A DNA stretch of 64,000 nucleotides from Dryas octopetala (Eukaryota; Streptophyta; Magnoliopsida; Rosales; Rosaceae). Position 1 is the stretch's first letter. The number at the start of each line of letters is the position of its first letter. Made by a program: the position numbers and the translations under genes. This document shows positions 33,059 to 44,491 of this stretch, in pieces. The stretch covers positions 19,323,861-19,387,860 of the forward strand of contig OY992838.1 in the NCBI GenBank assembly GCA_963921425.1, read 5' to 3'. The notes beneath the pieces were generated by a model. The model was not told where the DNA came from. It ran no database searches and was given only the letters and a program-made list of their open reading frames with translations.

Positions 33059-34579
33059 TCACAGATGAAGTCTGACATGGCCTGGCCCTTGACGGCCGTT
33101 CTGGGGGCGGTAGGTAATGTCAAACTCGCCGAGCTCGATTGACCACTTGATGAGCCGACCCGAAGTCTCGGGTTTGGCCAGGATTTGCCGGAGTGGCTGA
33201 TCGGTCAAAACGACGATTGAGTGAGCCTGAAAGTAGGGCCTTATTTTCCGAGCCGAGCTGACCAGAGCGAGGGCCATCTTCTCAAATCTTGGATATCTGG
33301 TCTCGGCGTCGGCGAGGGCTCGGCTCGTGTAGAAGACCGGATGCTGTTCCCCGCCGACCTCTCTCACCAGAATCGAGCTGAGAGCCGAGTCAGAAACGGA
33401 GAGGTAGAGAAAGAGTTCTTCACCCTCCTCCGGTTTCGATAAGATGAGAGGTTCCCCCATGTGCCTTTTCAGATCTTGAAAGGCCTGCTCGCATTGGGGG
33501 GTCCATTCTATGCTATTCCCTGCTCCCTTCAAGGCTTTGAAGAAGTGGAGGCACCGGTCAGTGGATTTTGAGATGAACCGGTTCAGGGCGGCGACTCTTC
33601 CAGTCAGACTCTGGATTTCCTTGCGTGTCTTTGGGGACTTCATGTTAATCAAGGCTTGGATTTTCTCCGGATTGGCCTCGATCCCCCGTTGGCTGACCAG
33701 GTAGCCAAGGAACTTTCCTGACCGAACCGCAAAGACACATTTGGCTGGGTTCAGTCGCATCTGATACTCTTTCAGGACTCCGAACATGTCTGAGAGGTCC
33801 TTCACGTGGTCATCCGCCTTGACGCTTTTGACCAGCATGTCGTCCACATAGACTTCCACCGATTTGCCTATGGAAGATCTGAACATGTGGTTGACCAGCC
33901 TTTGGTAGATGGCTCCAGCATTTTTGAGGCCGAAGGGCATGACTTTGTAGCAGTACATGCCACGATCGGTTATGAAGGAGGTGTTCTCCTGATCAGGTTT
34001 GTGCATGAGGATCTGATTGTACCCAGAATAGGCGTCCATGAAGCTAAGGAGCTTGTGTCCCGCCGTCGCATCGACAAGTTGATCAATCCTGGGTAGTGGG
34101 AAACTGTCCTTGGGACATGCCTTGTTCAGATCGGTGAAGTCCACGCACATCCTCCATTTCCCGTTGTTCTTCTTCACCATGACTACGTTGGCAAGCCAAT
34201 TGGGGTAGTTGACTTCCCGGATGAACCCGTTGTTTTGCAACTTGGTCACCTCTTCAGTCATGGCTGCATATCTGACTGGATCGTACGACCTCCTCTTCTG
34301 ACGGAACGGTTTGCATCCCGGATCAATGTTCAGTCTGTGAGTGATCACGTCAGACGATATGCCTGACATGTCATCGTAAGACCAGGCGAACACTTCCGCA
34401 TTGGCACGGAGGAAGTCGAGTATGGCCGATCGTTGTACTGGGCCGAGCTGAGCTCCCACTCGGACGAGCCGACCTGGGGTGTCCTCCGAGATCGGTACTC
34501 TTCCCAAGCCTCGGCCGGGAGAGGCTGAGAATCTGAGTTCGGCTCGGCCGTAAAGTCGAACGTCTCCGCCCTCGGCCAC
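33059..34579 (-). CDS. pol: Tat reverse transcriptase and RNase H (open 506-codon frame)
   Basis: The longest intact piece of the element. RT motifs: WRMCVDFTDLNKACPKDSFP, LLSFMDAYSGYNQI, MPFGLKNAGAIYQRLVN and the catalytic YVDDMLVKS. RNase H follows (LFLYLSVSDSALSSILVREV, YPRFEKMALALV, LTDQPLRQIL). Upstream in the frame, LGPVQRSAILDFL and FAWSYDDMSGI form the usual lead-in to RT. The first residues include a 25-codon duplicated stretch (34548-34691). Domain order and YVDD are normal, so RT itself may be active. The frame start is arbitrary, since in relatives RT is released from a polyprotein. Confidence 0.9.
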   Translation of the reverse strand: MAEGGDVRLYGRAELRFSASPGRGLGRVPISEDTPGRLVRVGAQLGPVQRSAILDFLRANAEVFAWSYDDMSGISSDVITHRLNIDPGCKPFRQKRRSYDPVRYAAMTEEVTKLQNNGFIREVNYPNWLANVVMVKKNNGKWRMCVDFTDLNKACPKDSFPLPRIDQLVDATAGHKLLSFMDAYSGYNQILMHKPDQENTSFITDRGMYCYKVMPFGLKNAGAIYQRLVNHMFRSSIGKSVEVYVDDMLVKSVKADDHVKDLSDMFGVLKEYQMRLNPAKCVFAVRSGKFLGYLVSQRGIEANPEKIQALINMKSPKTRKEIQSLTGRVAALNRFISKSTDRCLHFFKALKGAGNSIEWTPQCEQAFQDLKRHMGEPLILSKPEEGEELFLYLSVSDSALSSILVREVGGEQHPVFYTSRALADAETRYPRFEKMALALVSSARKIRPYFQAHSIVVLTDQPLRQILAKPETSGRLIKWSIELGEFDITYRPQNGRQGPGHVRLHL

Positions 34580-34691
34580 CTGCCTGAATCAGCGATGGAG
34601 TCCAGCTCCTGGGAACGTCTCCGCCGTAAAGTCGAACGTCTCCGCCCTCGGCCACCTGCCTGAATCAGCGATGGAGTCCAGCTCCTGGGAG
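34548..34691 (-). repeat. 75-bp in-frame tandem duplication in pol
   Basis: GCCGTAAAGTCGAACGTCTC and the following bases recur at 34548 and 34623, period 75, which is 25 codons. It lies in the lead-in to RT, where the protease should have ended. Confidence 0.85.
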
Positions 34692-34888
34692 TTCGACAGT
34701 TGGCCCTTCTGCCTGATAGAAGTGGCGTAGCAGGATCGAGCCGAACACTGGAAGATGATCTCATTCGACTCGTTCAGCCCGAAAGTGACCGGTGCCCAGT
34801 CCTTCCGTTGTCTTTTGGAAGTACTGGGCTGTCCTGCTTGGATTAACAGGGATTCGTGAGCATTGACCGCCTGCCTGACGTACTTCTT

Positions 34889-36869
34889 CTAGGATCGGTT
34901 CGAACTTCCCACGAAGGTTGGGCCTCCGCCGATCGATCCGATGGCAGCGTCCCGGACGTCAACGGTGTTGGTGGGCTTCTTCAGCGCGGCCTTGGGCACT
35001 CTCGGCCCGCCGGTCATATTGATTGATCTTACCCGCCCAAACAAGAGTCTCAATTCCGTCGCGGAGGGCGTAGCAGTCACCCGTGACGTGGCCGTGATTG
35101 GAATGGTATTTGCAGAAGATGCCCTCCTTGATCTGATCTGGGGGTGGTCCGTTGATCTCCCTTGCAGCTGGGAGTTGATCCTTGACCTTGGAGAAGATTG
35201 TCTCCAGACTGGCATTAAGAGGGGTATACTCCGTGTACTGGACGAACTTGGACTCCTTGCCCAGAAGTTGGCGCGGTTCCTCAATCTGGGACTTATTTGT
35301 CTGGACCTGAGGCTTGGAGCTTGCGACTTCTCCCTCCTTCCTCTTGGCCGAGGTCGGCTTGGAATTCAGGGCCTCCACCTGAGCATCTCATTCTTCCGCT
35401 CGCGCCCATTTGGTGGCTTCGGCCAAAAGTTCATCATAGGTGGAAGGAGGGTTCCTCATCAGATGGGAGCGAAGTCCCCCGGCGAGCAGACCTTGCATAA
35501 GAGCATTTTTAGCTGATCGGTCATCGCAGTCATCACACTTTGTATATTCAATGTTGAAGCGGATCAGATAGGTCTTGAGGCTCTCTCCTTCCTGTTGTTT
35601 GATGAGCGACATATCGTTCAAGTTGTAGAGTCGTTCGGATACAACCCGATATCTCGTCAGGAAGGCCCTCCGGAGGTCGCAGAAAGAGTCTATGGAGTTC
35701 GGCTGGAGAGTTCGAAACCATCTCTGCGCCGATCCCTTCAAGGTTGAAGGGAAGATTCTGCACTTTGTGGCTTCAGATGCCTGGCGGGCCTCCATGGCGT
35801 ATCTGAAGCTGTCAATATGATCATAGGGGTCCTTAGTCCCATCATACTGATCCATCTTGGGGGGTTTGGTATCCTTGGAGACCTCAGCGTCCATGATCCT
35901 GCTGGTGTATGGGAGGGGGAGTTCTTCCCCGTGGTCAGTTCTGCCGAGGTACCCCCTGGAGACCTCGACCTGGCCGAGCCGATCGTGGACACTCTGAATT
36001 TGGTTTTGGACCAAAGTTCGGACTAGATTTTCCACATTGGGTGTGGTCCTCTCGGCTGCAGTCTCCCCCGAGCACTCGGTTCGGTCACCGAGCCTCTCGT
36101 TTACCGGCTGACGAGTGATCATCTCGCTTGCCGGACGTCGGTCGGACATGACCATGGTAGCTCCCAACCGATCACTCGCGGACCGTCTCCCCGAATGAGT
36201 TTCCGATGTGAAAGGACCTTGGCTGGTGGCACGGCCGAGCTTGCTTCTGACTGGGACCCTGGGTTTGGCCGAGCCAGTTGGACTGACAGTCCCCAACCTG
36301 GATCGGATTGGAGGTCGCTGATCCGTCATCGGTTCGGCTCGGGTTCCCAAGGGGCTTCAGGGGGAGTATTTCCTGAAGGCCGCCTGCTTTTGCTGAAGGA
36401 GATGGTGGGCGTTCAAGAACTCGGCTTGTTCTGCCGGGGGCATGTCTTCGAAGCCCGGGAAGGTGCAATCCGTGGCCTGTTGAGCGGGCTGGTCGTCCCC
36501 ATTGGCCGGAGTGCTCTGCCGAGAAGGAGACGGTGAAAGGACCTCTTGCTCGGTTCAGGTTCGACGCGATCGGAAACCCGATCTTCCGCTGTTCTTGAGC
36601 TGAGCACGATGACGCGCGAGCTCCTTAGCCAGTTCGACCTATTTGGCGAGTAGCTCATTATTCTGCTTGAGAAGTGCATTCTCGACGGCCAAATGTCGTT
36701 GGTTCTCCCTAAGGAGTTTGTGAGCAGCCCTGATCTTCGAAGGCCCTTTGGATTTTGCTGCTCTGGGGAGTTGTGCTCCCCTCGTCTTCTTAGGTGTCTC
36801 AGGCTGATGTTGTTCATCATTCTGGGACGCTCCTGAAGAAGAACTGCTGTCACGAAAGATTGTAGTCAT
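34889..36869 (-). pseudogene. gag: Tat gag (interrupted)
   Basis: The probable start is MTTIFRDSSSS at 36869. An in-frame stop follows LLAK at 36639, then a frame change; the main block runs 36350-35388 with the retrotrans_gag core (DQYDGTKDPYDHIDSFRYAM, AQRWFRTL, FLTRY). A TGA at 35388-35390 follows RAEE, after which the same frame continues with CKYHSNHGHVTGDC, the Cys/His nucleocapsid knuckle, to GGGPTFVGSSN (about 34905). CAG-to-TAG and CGA-to-TGA changes would explain the stops. It makes the particle protein in intact relatives; here it needs readthrough. Confidence 0.85.
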
Positions 36870-36932
36870 GATGACTTGTTTAAAGGAAGAACTTAGCACT
36901 TGTGGTGATGAACACAATGGCTGAAGACGATC

Positions 36933-36950
36933 TCCCCACAAACGGCGCCA
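36933..36950 (-). other. Primer binding site
   Basis: TGGCGCCGTTTGTGGGGA in minus reading, starting three bases inside the 5' LTR. The TGGCGCCGTT core is shared by many plant gypsy elements and resembles the 3' end of tRNA-Asp, with two mismatches further in. The tRNA identity is from memory and not certain. Confidence 0.75.
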
Positions 36951-36953
36951 ATC

Positions 36954-38007
36954 TGTTGATGCAAATTTCCGTAAGATAGATGCAACAACTTAGAAATGGT
37001 GACCTGGCTGATCTGAAGCCTTGCTGGATGATGACGTGAGATCCTCCTGTATGAAAAACGAGATCAAAGGAGATGGACCGATGTGGTACCAGCCAAACAC
37101 GCTCCGATGATGAAGTCAGTGATGTGTGTTTGGTGATGTTTGAATGTAAGTAGGGAAGAACAAAGGATGAACTTGGGAGAAAGGGAAGAACAAGGTAAAT
37201 GTTCTGGGTTTATTCCCAGCAAGTTGGGTATGCTCTTGGGTGAGTGAAAGTTTTGTGCAAGTGTTTGCCTGATAATAGATTGATAGCTAGATCCCTCATT
37301 TTGTGCATATGAGTTGGTATATATAGGAAAAGGAATTTGTGAGGAGTAAGTTACCTGCATGTAGTTGGCTGGTTGAGAAAGATCCACACGTTCGGTCGTG
37401 AACAATGGCATGCACAGCTACCCACCTCATTTGCATTCAATGCTGCATTGAATGCAAGTATGGAAGATTCAGGTGAACTGCCTCAATAGTCATGAATGTG
37501 AGCTGGGAAGTCTCATCTGTCAGAGGACTCTGTCAGGTGCACTTGAGTATGGCGGTTCGTCCCAACGTGATCTTCCTTGGAATGGCGGTGGGAAGCCGAG
37601 CCGACCCGAGCACATGCCCTCATGCGTATACATGAAGTCCATGTGTGATCGGATCGAACATGGAGTTCCGAACCGAGCCGATCCAGTAGGTAGTGATCCC
37701 TTCGAATCGTAGCTGGCTGCGACTTGAATCTGAAGAGATTTTTCCCCAACGCCGAGCCGAGCCGAACCGGGATGACCAGGGAAAGATGAACACTCGATCC
37801 TCTGGAAGACCCTCGGTTCGGGTCGGACTGGGCATGAAGGCCTGCATTGGTGATCCGATCTGAGCTGAAAGAGGAAGTGCCGAGCTACGTGATGATGTGG
37901 AGGTCAAAACTTTGACCATTGAAAAGTCAAACTCTGAGATCGAATTTGACCGGCCACGTGTCTAGCCATGATTGGCTATTGGATCGGTGTGGGTTTACCC
38001 ACAAACA
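36954..38007 (-). repeat. 5' LTR of the Tat element
   Basis: Terminal TG...CA in minus orientation (TGTTTGTGGGTAAACC at the 38007 side). Pairs with 26149-27202. In the first 100 bases compared, all five substitutions read C here and T in the other LTR, which suggests deamination in the 3' copy. Confidence 0.93.
37318..37325 (-). promoter_or_regulatory. TATA box in the 5' LTR
   Basis: TATATATA in the minus reading, flanked by CC on both sides, at the position expected for the LTR U3/R promoter. The 3' LTR has the same word near 26513. The assignment is an inference from sequence only. Confidence 0.5.
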
Positions 38008-38012
38008 ATATA

Positions 38013-38444
38013 TATAACAAGTAATTAATTCTCTCATCATACTATCATTTAAATCATGTTTTGTAAACCCTTTTTTTGTCAGAGTTTTGTTAAACTCTAT
38101 TATTCTGGTTTTAGCTAGGATCTGTATATTTTTGCAATAGACAACTGTTGCAGACCAGTTCCTTACCTTTCATGCAAGCTTAAATTACTTGCAGAAAAAA
38201 CTAATAAAAAAGGACTACATGTTTAATATCTGCAAAAGTATATTATATGTGTTAAGTTTAATTTGATGAGGCTAGGAGGTTGCGTCATTTATCAATAATA
38301 TTTGAGACCTGATACTGATCAGACGTTCCTAATTAACTGTTAACTTTAGATTTGCAGTAAAAGATGATTTTTTACCATTTCTATGGTGGCCATGGACCTT
38401 AATTAAAGACAGCAAAGGTTTGAGGGTGAGGATGATGACATACC
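38013..38444. other. Intergenic flank
   Basis: AT-rich, nothing recognised. Confidence 0.4.
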
Positions 38445-38454
38445 ATATTTGTTA

Positions 38455-38778
38455 GGCTTATTTATTTGCATATTTACCCCATGAAATTATAGTTTTGTAT
38501 CACTTTACCCCCTTAAAGTTTATTGTCTTACTTTACCCTCTGTAAGTTTCTTCTGTGTCTCACATAACCCAAAACTGTCAATTTCATCATCAATTTGCCC
38601 CCTGCCACGTAGATGCCACATCAGCAATTTAAACGTTACGTGGAATTGATAAATTTGACGGTTTTGGGTTATGTGAAACACAGAAGAAACTTACAAGGGT
38701 TAAATTAAGACAATAAACTTTATGAGGGTGAAGTGAGACGAAACTATAGTTTCAAGGAGTAAATGTGCAAATAAGCCT
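38455..38778. mobile_element. Foldback MITE with long terminal inverted repeats
   Basis: 324 bp whose two halves are inverted copies over about 130 bases (left: TTTGCATATTTACCCC...CACATAACCCAAAACTGTCA; right: the complement of the same). ATATTTGTTA flanks both sides (38445-38454, 38779-38788), a 10-bp duplication that fits Mutator-like elements. Noncoding; the transcript would form a hairpin. Confidence 0.85.
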
Positions 38779-38959
38779 ATATTTGTTATCCTAAAGGTGA
38801 TAGATCAAAAACATCTAAATAATAAATATAGATACAAAGCTAAATATCAAAATGAAACAAAGTAGGGCCAACGTTCTTCACAAAAGTTTGTAACTCTTTA
38901 TAACTTCAACATTTTCCTATTAAAAATCTATCACTCTCAATCAATATGTTTCAATATTA

Positions 38960-40230
38960 TGTTTACACCATAATTTGGTATTGGGCCAAAGGCATGGCCA
39001 AGCCCAAATTCACTGAGGCCTAATGACCAGGCCCAACTTATGTTCAGACGTTGACCCAACTGATAACCCTAGTCTTTGAGGAAGTCACCACGTGTTGCTC
39101 AAACCGAGATGCCGTGTGGAATCTAGAGCATGGCATACAGAGCAAACAAATTTGTTCCCAGCAGACTTTTCTCGCCGAAAGAACAATACTTCGGGGATCA
39201 CAAGTGTTCTTCACAGCCGAGAATAGCTTCATCAACTCCCCGCCGAGCAATAGAACAACAAAGAAGTATTTTTTTTTTTTGTTAGAAGCCAGAGTAATCA
39301 ACGAATGAGGTAAGGTAGGTATTGACACAGGTCCCAAGAAGCAAAAAGACGACCCCAAATAGTAGGAAGTGACATTTCAGACAGGAACAAGTTCAAAAAG
39401 AATATATGTGAGACTGACACTCTTTGAGCAAGTTTCAAAATCAGTTTCCACCGCCAGATGTGCAGAATTGGTCAGGTTTCCATAATGGGGGGCACAATTG
39501 GAGCGTTTACACTTAGAGAATTCAAGTATAAAAGGAGAAGAATCCAACTGAGAGAAGGATCCACGATCAATACAAAAAGAAACAAGTCTTGAAATCAATA
39601 TCCAATCTGCCAGCTCTCAACCTCTCTTTAAAGTCTCAAGATCTTCATCTTCTCAACCTCACAACTTCTCAGTCACCTAGTCATTTACTCAAAAACTATT
39701 TGTATTTGATCATTTCAAGTTCTTAAGCTTTAAGTTTTCATTGTTTGTAGCTCTGCTAAGGTTTTTCCCTTGGTATTGATTTTTCTTTAAAGTTTCGACA
39801 GTTTATTTTCATATATTAATCATGAGGTTCGTTGTTATAACTACCATTGTATCTTGTTTTCAGGAAAATCAGATTGTGCATGTACATGTTCTTCATTAAA
39901 GTTTATTGTTACATCATGCATACAATCACCTAACAAAACATTTGTCGCACTTATGAATTTGAAGCCATAGTTACATAAACTTTTGATGTATAAAAAGTCC
40001 TTGAGGATCAAGGCAGTACGAACTTTTGGTAAGTCCATGTTTCTTGCTTACTATACAATCATCTGATCAAAGAAGAAAGATCTGGCACAAATCACACAAC
40101 TCATCAAACTTATAGTTTCTGTTACGGTCGTCTCGGCCGAGAACAGTGGCACACCTTCGCAACAACTAGGACTACAGTGCTATCTACAAGGATTCCCGAC
40201 GAAATCTCGCTGCGAATTTTGGGGGTAACA
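38960..40230 (+). repeat. 5' LTR of the second gypsy element
   Basis: Ends TGTTTAC and GTAACA are inverted. Its final 340 bases match 44492-44838. Start chosen as the TG that pairs with the terminal CA; no duplication confirms it. Confidence 0.7.
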
Positions 40231-40235
40231 TAATT

Positions 40236-40253
40236 TGGCACACCCGGTGGGAC
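40236..40253 (+). other. Primer binding site of the second gypsy element
   Basis: TGGCACACCCGGTGGGAC begins five bases after the LTR end. Plant gypsy elements of the Tat type commonly show TTTGGC...CCCGGTGGG at this place. Primer tRNA not assigned. Confidence 0.65.
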
Positions 40254-40273
40254 TTTTTTGCATCATTCGTTGA

Positions 40274-41978
40274 ATGACTACAACCAGAAAGTTTCAAGCA
40301 ACGATTGAAGAATTCCTCAACAAAGCAATTAGGAAAGGAATCACTGCCGAAGAACTTTTAGTAATCATGGTCGAAAAAAGGATGAACCCGGCAACAACAG
40401 CCGAGGAAGCAACAGCCGAACTTCAAGTAGCCCAAAGTATATCTACTGAAATTAGAGGTATTAAATGCGAAGTAAAAGGCCTAGAAAGAACACTCACAAA
40501 CGTACAAAACGACATAGTAGATGAAATTCAGGGTATGCACACTGGCCTGGAAGGAAGTGTGGCGAATGACGGCAAGTATTGACCATCTGGCCGAGACCTT
40601 AAGAGGAGTGCTACTGGCACAAAACCAAAGAATTCAAGCGGCCAGCCCAATTCAACCAGGTGTTAGCATGGCAAACTCTCGCCCAGAAGCAGAGATCATC
40701 GAGCAAAGGGTAGGGATACTCCCGCCGCCGCCTTTTGAACCAATTGCGCAGCAACCAGCACGATTACAACGATATGTTGCGCCGTATGCAAGGAATAACC
40801 GCAATGGAAATGGCAACAACAATATCATGCATTTACGGCCATATAGAAATGCAGAAAAAGAGACCAAGCACTACGACCAGCCAATCACCATGGCTGCGGT
40901 GGAGAACCTACTCTATGAATACATGGGAGATCAAGGCAGACGTCCAAGGCCGGCCTACACACTTCCATTCAGGATAGCAGTCTTGAATCAAGAATATCCA
41001 AGGAATTTTAGGCAACCAGACTTTACAACATTTTCTGACGAGGATGATAGAATATCTTCCGTCGAGCACATTGCAAAATTCACGGCACAGTTTGGCGAAT
41101 TCGCCAGAGATGAACCCTTGAAAATGAAAATGTTTGTGTCCTCATTATCTGGTGCTGCCTTCAAATGGTTTATGACATTAAGGCCAAACACAACTGCCAC
41201 TTAAAGAGAACTTGAAGACATCTTCCACGAGCAATTTTATCATTACGAGGAAGAAATATATGTCGCTGACCTAGCAAGACTCTACCAAGGAGAAAATGAG
41301 TCAGCTTCTGGCCATATCGCCAAGTTTAGACGGGCGAGGATGAACTGCCGAGTCACTTTGGCCGAGAAGGAGTTCGCCAAGCTCGCCCAAACTGGTTTGT
41401 CCTTTGAATATAGGAAACACCTTGATGGAGTCAACATTAGGGACTTATACGAGTTGGCTGATAAGGTGGCTCGATTTGAGTTGCTGATGAGAGAGGAAGT
41501 TCGAAGGAAGGGCGCGGCCAAACCAACCTACCAGAAGGGTACGATAATGTACTTCTTAGGCCTTGATGAGGAACCCCTTGAAGAAGAAGATGTTTCTTTG
41601 ACCGAGATTAACATTGATAAGCCTTACGAATGTGCAACCCTTGTGCAACCAACTACGACCAAATTCGGGTCTGGCGCCGGCCAAGCAGTCACCTACCAAG
41701 CCAAAAATGAAAGTCAACTGCGTGTAAATGTGACCAAGGAATATAGTTTTGATTTGTTCAAGGCAGATCAAATTTTTGAACAAATGAAAGCTGATAAGAT
41801 GATCATTCTCCCAGCAGATCATGTCATTCTGCTAAAGGAACAGTTTGTGGGAAAGATGTTTTGCAAATATCATGCTAAATGGACTCACGCCACGGTAGCA
41901 TGTGTAACGTTCAGAGACATAGTACATAAGTTAGTTGAAACTGAGAAGTTGAAATTTCCACAAAAAGATAAAGATTAA
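40274..41978 (+). pseudogene. gag: gag of the second gypsy element
   Basis: Starts MTTTRKFQATIEEF at 40274. A frameshift near 40560 moves to the frame that runs to 41978, interrupted once by TAA at 41202-41204 where the protein continues RELEDIFHEQFYHYEEEIYV. The retrotrans_gag core is visible (FTAQFGEFARDEPLKMKMFV, AAFKWFMTLRPNT, RLYQGENESASGHIAKFR). Downstream KMFCKYHAKWTHATVACVTF resembles a degenerate CCHC knuckle. Only two lesions over about 570 codons, so moderately young. Confidence 0.82.
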
Positions 41979-42926
41979 ATGAAGATTGATGCAAAACCCT
42001 TCAGTGAGGCATCTGTGAATATGATCTCTTTGGGAAAACCAAAACCAGTAAATAATCACTCAAAAACTAGGGTTGATGTTGTTACAATCGGAGAACATCA
42101 ACACCAGGAGGAAGAGACCTTATCACAGCCAAATGGGCCAATGGTTTTATGTGGTAAATGTAAATGCATGTGAGGTCAAAATTGAATAGCTCCTTGCCAA
42201 AGACAAAGGAAAGGCTCCAATGGAACAAGAACCTCGGCGACCAAGCTTACAAAGGGAGATTGTAATGTCATCTCGAGGTACTCGGGGGGCAATACAAAAA
42301 AAAAATGGATCTTTTCTGAGTGAAGAAAGCAAGAAAGAAGTAAGAACATGGCAGCAAAAGTCACCACAGCAAAAAAGGCCAAATGTTTGAAGGTGTTTGG
42401 AGTTCAAGGAGGAATGACAAAATGATTCGTCTCAATAGGCTCGATGAGATAGATCTCCAAGACAACCTTGATCACCGCCGAGGACTTTCAAGCCAATCTC
42501 TCCAAAAGACAATCGATGGTATCGTCAGCAGTAAGATGGAACTATTGATGCGATGACCAGAACCCAGTTCAAAATATTTCAAAGAGAAATGGCCGCGTTC
42601 AGAGCTGCTGAGAAGAATGAAGGCTTGACCCTTGAAAATGAAACTGGGGAAAAACCAATTCTATCAATCAGTTAGTCGGACTCGGCAGGCTTACGAGTAA
42701 AGGTTGAAGAAGGAAGCTCAAGTGGTCCCAAGCCAAGGTGGATCCTGACCCGGCATGGCAAGCTCCCACTCAGGGGCAATAACCAAGAAGAGTCCCGGCA
42801 AGGGAGAGATTAAGCTTTTCAAGACCAAGGATGCAAGAAACAACCCCGGCCGAAAGTTCAGCCGTAAGACTAGGAGAAAGGCCCAAGAGAACGAGGACTT
42901 GAAACTTTGAGTCTATGGAGTTTTAG

Positions 42927-43523
42927 ATGGAGGACAGAACTGGTTTGAAGGAAGCTGGTTGCAACATGGTGTTCACGTTGCCCGCCGAGTTTCAAGCTTT
43001 ACCTGACCAGAAAAGTTTTCTTCAGGATGATTTTGTTGATGAGGACTTTTCTGACGTTGAAATCAACAACACCGAGATTCCAGCAAGAGAAGAGATTACC
43101 CAGGTAATTAGCAATGTTGCCGTGACTAAATCTGACCGGGCTTATTTCCAAAAACCAATGGAAGAAATGGCTTTTCATCTGAAGCCCTTGTACATCACGG
43201 CACACTTAGATGGGGTGCCAGTCACAAAAGTCATGATTGACAGTGGAGCCATGATTAATGTCATACCTTTCAGCTTAATGAGGAAGTTCCACAAGACTGA
43301 AGCAGACTTGCTCACTATTGATCTAGTACTCATTGGATTCGCCGGCGAGAGAATGAAGGCAAAAGGGGTCCTGCCCATGGAACTAACAGTAGGAAGCAAA
43401 TCGCGCCTCACGGCGTTTTATGTAGTGGAATCCTCGGCCAATTACAACTTACTCATTGGTCGTGATTGGATTCATGCCAATTGGTGTGTACCATCTTCAC
43501 TTCACCAAACTCTGATATTTTAG
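42927..43523 (+). pseudogene. Aspartic protease of the second gypsy element
   Basis: Contains the active-site block VTKVMIDSGAMINVIPFSLM and the distal NYNLLIGRDWIHAN, typical of retroviral-type proteases in plant gypsy elements. It stops at 43521-43523. The sequence after it (GKPFEAMIGVV, YYDNSMGYLIFEG) belongs to the protein but is out of reach after the stop. The stretch 41979-42926 between gag and protease is unreadable in one frame. Confidence 0.8.
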
Positions 43524-43916
43524 AACAACGATCAGGTCGAAGTTGTGTAAGCTGAAGGAAAGCCTTTTGAGGCTATGATAGGTGTAGTAAAGGCCCAATA
43601 CTACGACAATAGTATGGGCTACTTAATATTTGAAGGTCAAGATGTGAATGGACAACCAACCAGAGTCAAGACGAGAAAGAAGGGAACAAAACTCGCTGAG
43701 AAGGAAGTCTTCACAGCGATGACTTGCTTGTTTGAAAGAAAATCTTAAATGATAGATAAACACCAAGAGGAGGGAGACCCCACCCACGAGCTCGGGGTAA
43801 AATTAAGGGTGAAGATCCGGCAATCAATGCCGAATTCATCATGGAAAAAGACTAGGTGGAGGAAGAGTGGGCAATTGAAGATCTAGACCCAGGTCCCGCC
43901 GAGTTGGAAGATGCCA

Positions 43917-44421
43917 TGTAACGACCCGACCCAAAATTTCACTAGAAATTTGAAATTTGATTTAACTTTGGTTTTAAGAGGTTTTTAAAGGATGTCGAAT
44001 TGTGATATCTCGAGAAATTTTTCTCTTCTAATTTATGATAGAAAATTCGAGTTTTGTTTTCAATAACCTATTTTGTTTTTCACCAAAATGAATTTGTTGG
44101 AAATTGAATTGTTGTTGCTTTATTTTAAACATTTTCGGGAAATTTAAGTTAATTAAATTGTGTTACCAATAATTATTTTAATTTATAAATGTTTTATTTT
44201 CAAGTTGACCCAATTTTGAGCAAATTGAAATACTTTGATTTTGACATGGTTGGGTAGTGCTCGACTCTACAAAAGCATAGGCGCGAACGGTTCGCCGATT
44301 GGAGCTACAGTTTGAGAGATACGAACTTTTGATGCAAGGGGCATTTTTGTAAATTTGATATCGTAAGTTTTTAAAATCACCCAAAATTTCTGGAATGTTC
44401 TCATTATCTCTCCTCAGCCCC

Positions 44422-44489
<68 letters not shown>

Positions 44490-44491
44490 CG
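43917..44491 (+). mobile_element. Fragment of an unrelated LTR
   Basis: Begins TGTAACGACCCGACCCAAAA, a phrase I associate with LTR starts of plant Tekay/Del-type gypsy elements, and runs through GGCGCGAACGGTTCGCCGAT into a (CT)n of about 64 bases (44424-44487). No second LTR or internal region. It joins directly to the partial LTR at 44492, so a deletion probably fused the two. Confidence 0.6.

Larger units (their letters stand above)
26149..38007 (-). mobile_element. Ty3/gypsy Tat-lineage LTR retrotransposon with antisense extra gene
   Basis: An 11.9-kb element read on the minus strand. 5' LTR 36954-38007 and 3' LTR 26149-27202 are both 1054 bp, begin TGTT/end AACA and look nearly identical. 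ATATA target duplications lie at 26144-26148 and 38008-38012. Order on the minus strand: PBS, gag, RT, RNase H, second RNase H, integrase, a non-coding region with 70-bp tandem repeats, an extra gene on the opposite strand, polypurine tract, 3' LTR. Two RNase H domains in the order RT-RH-aRH-INT plus an extra ORF are established marks of the plant Tat lineage (Tat/Retand/Ogre). The protease could not be found, and gag and integrase carry stops. Both LTRs are present, so it can still be transcribed but not be autonomous. Confidence 0.93.

Noticed and set aside
34941..35516. Plus-strand frame of 191 codons across Tat gag
   Set aside because: Shadow of gag on the opposite strand; no domain. The true antisense gene of the element lies at 27851-30246.
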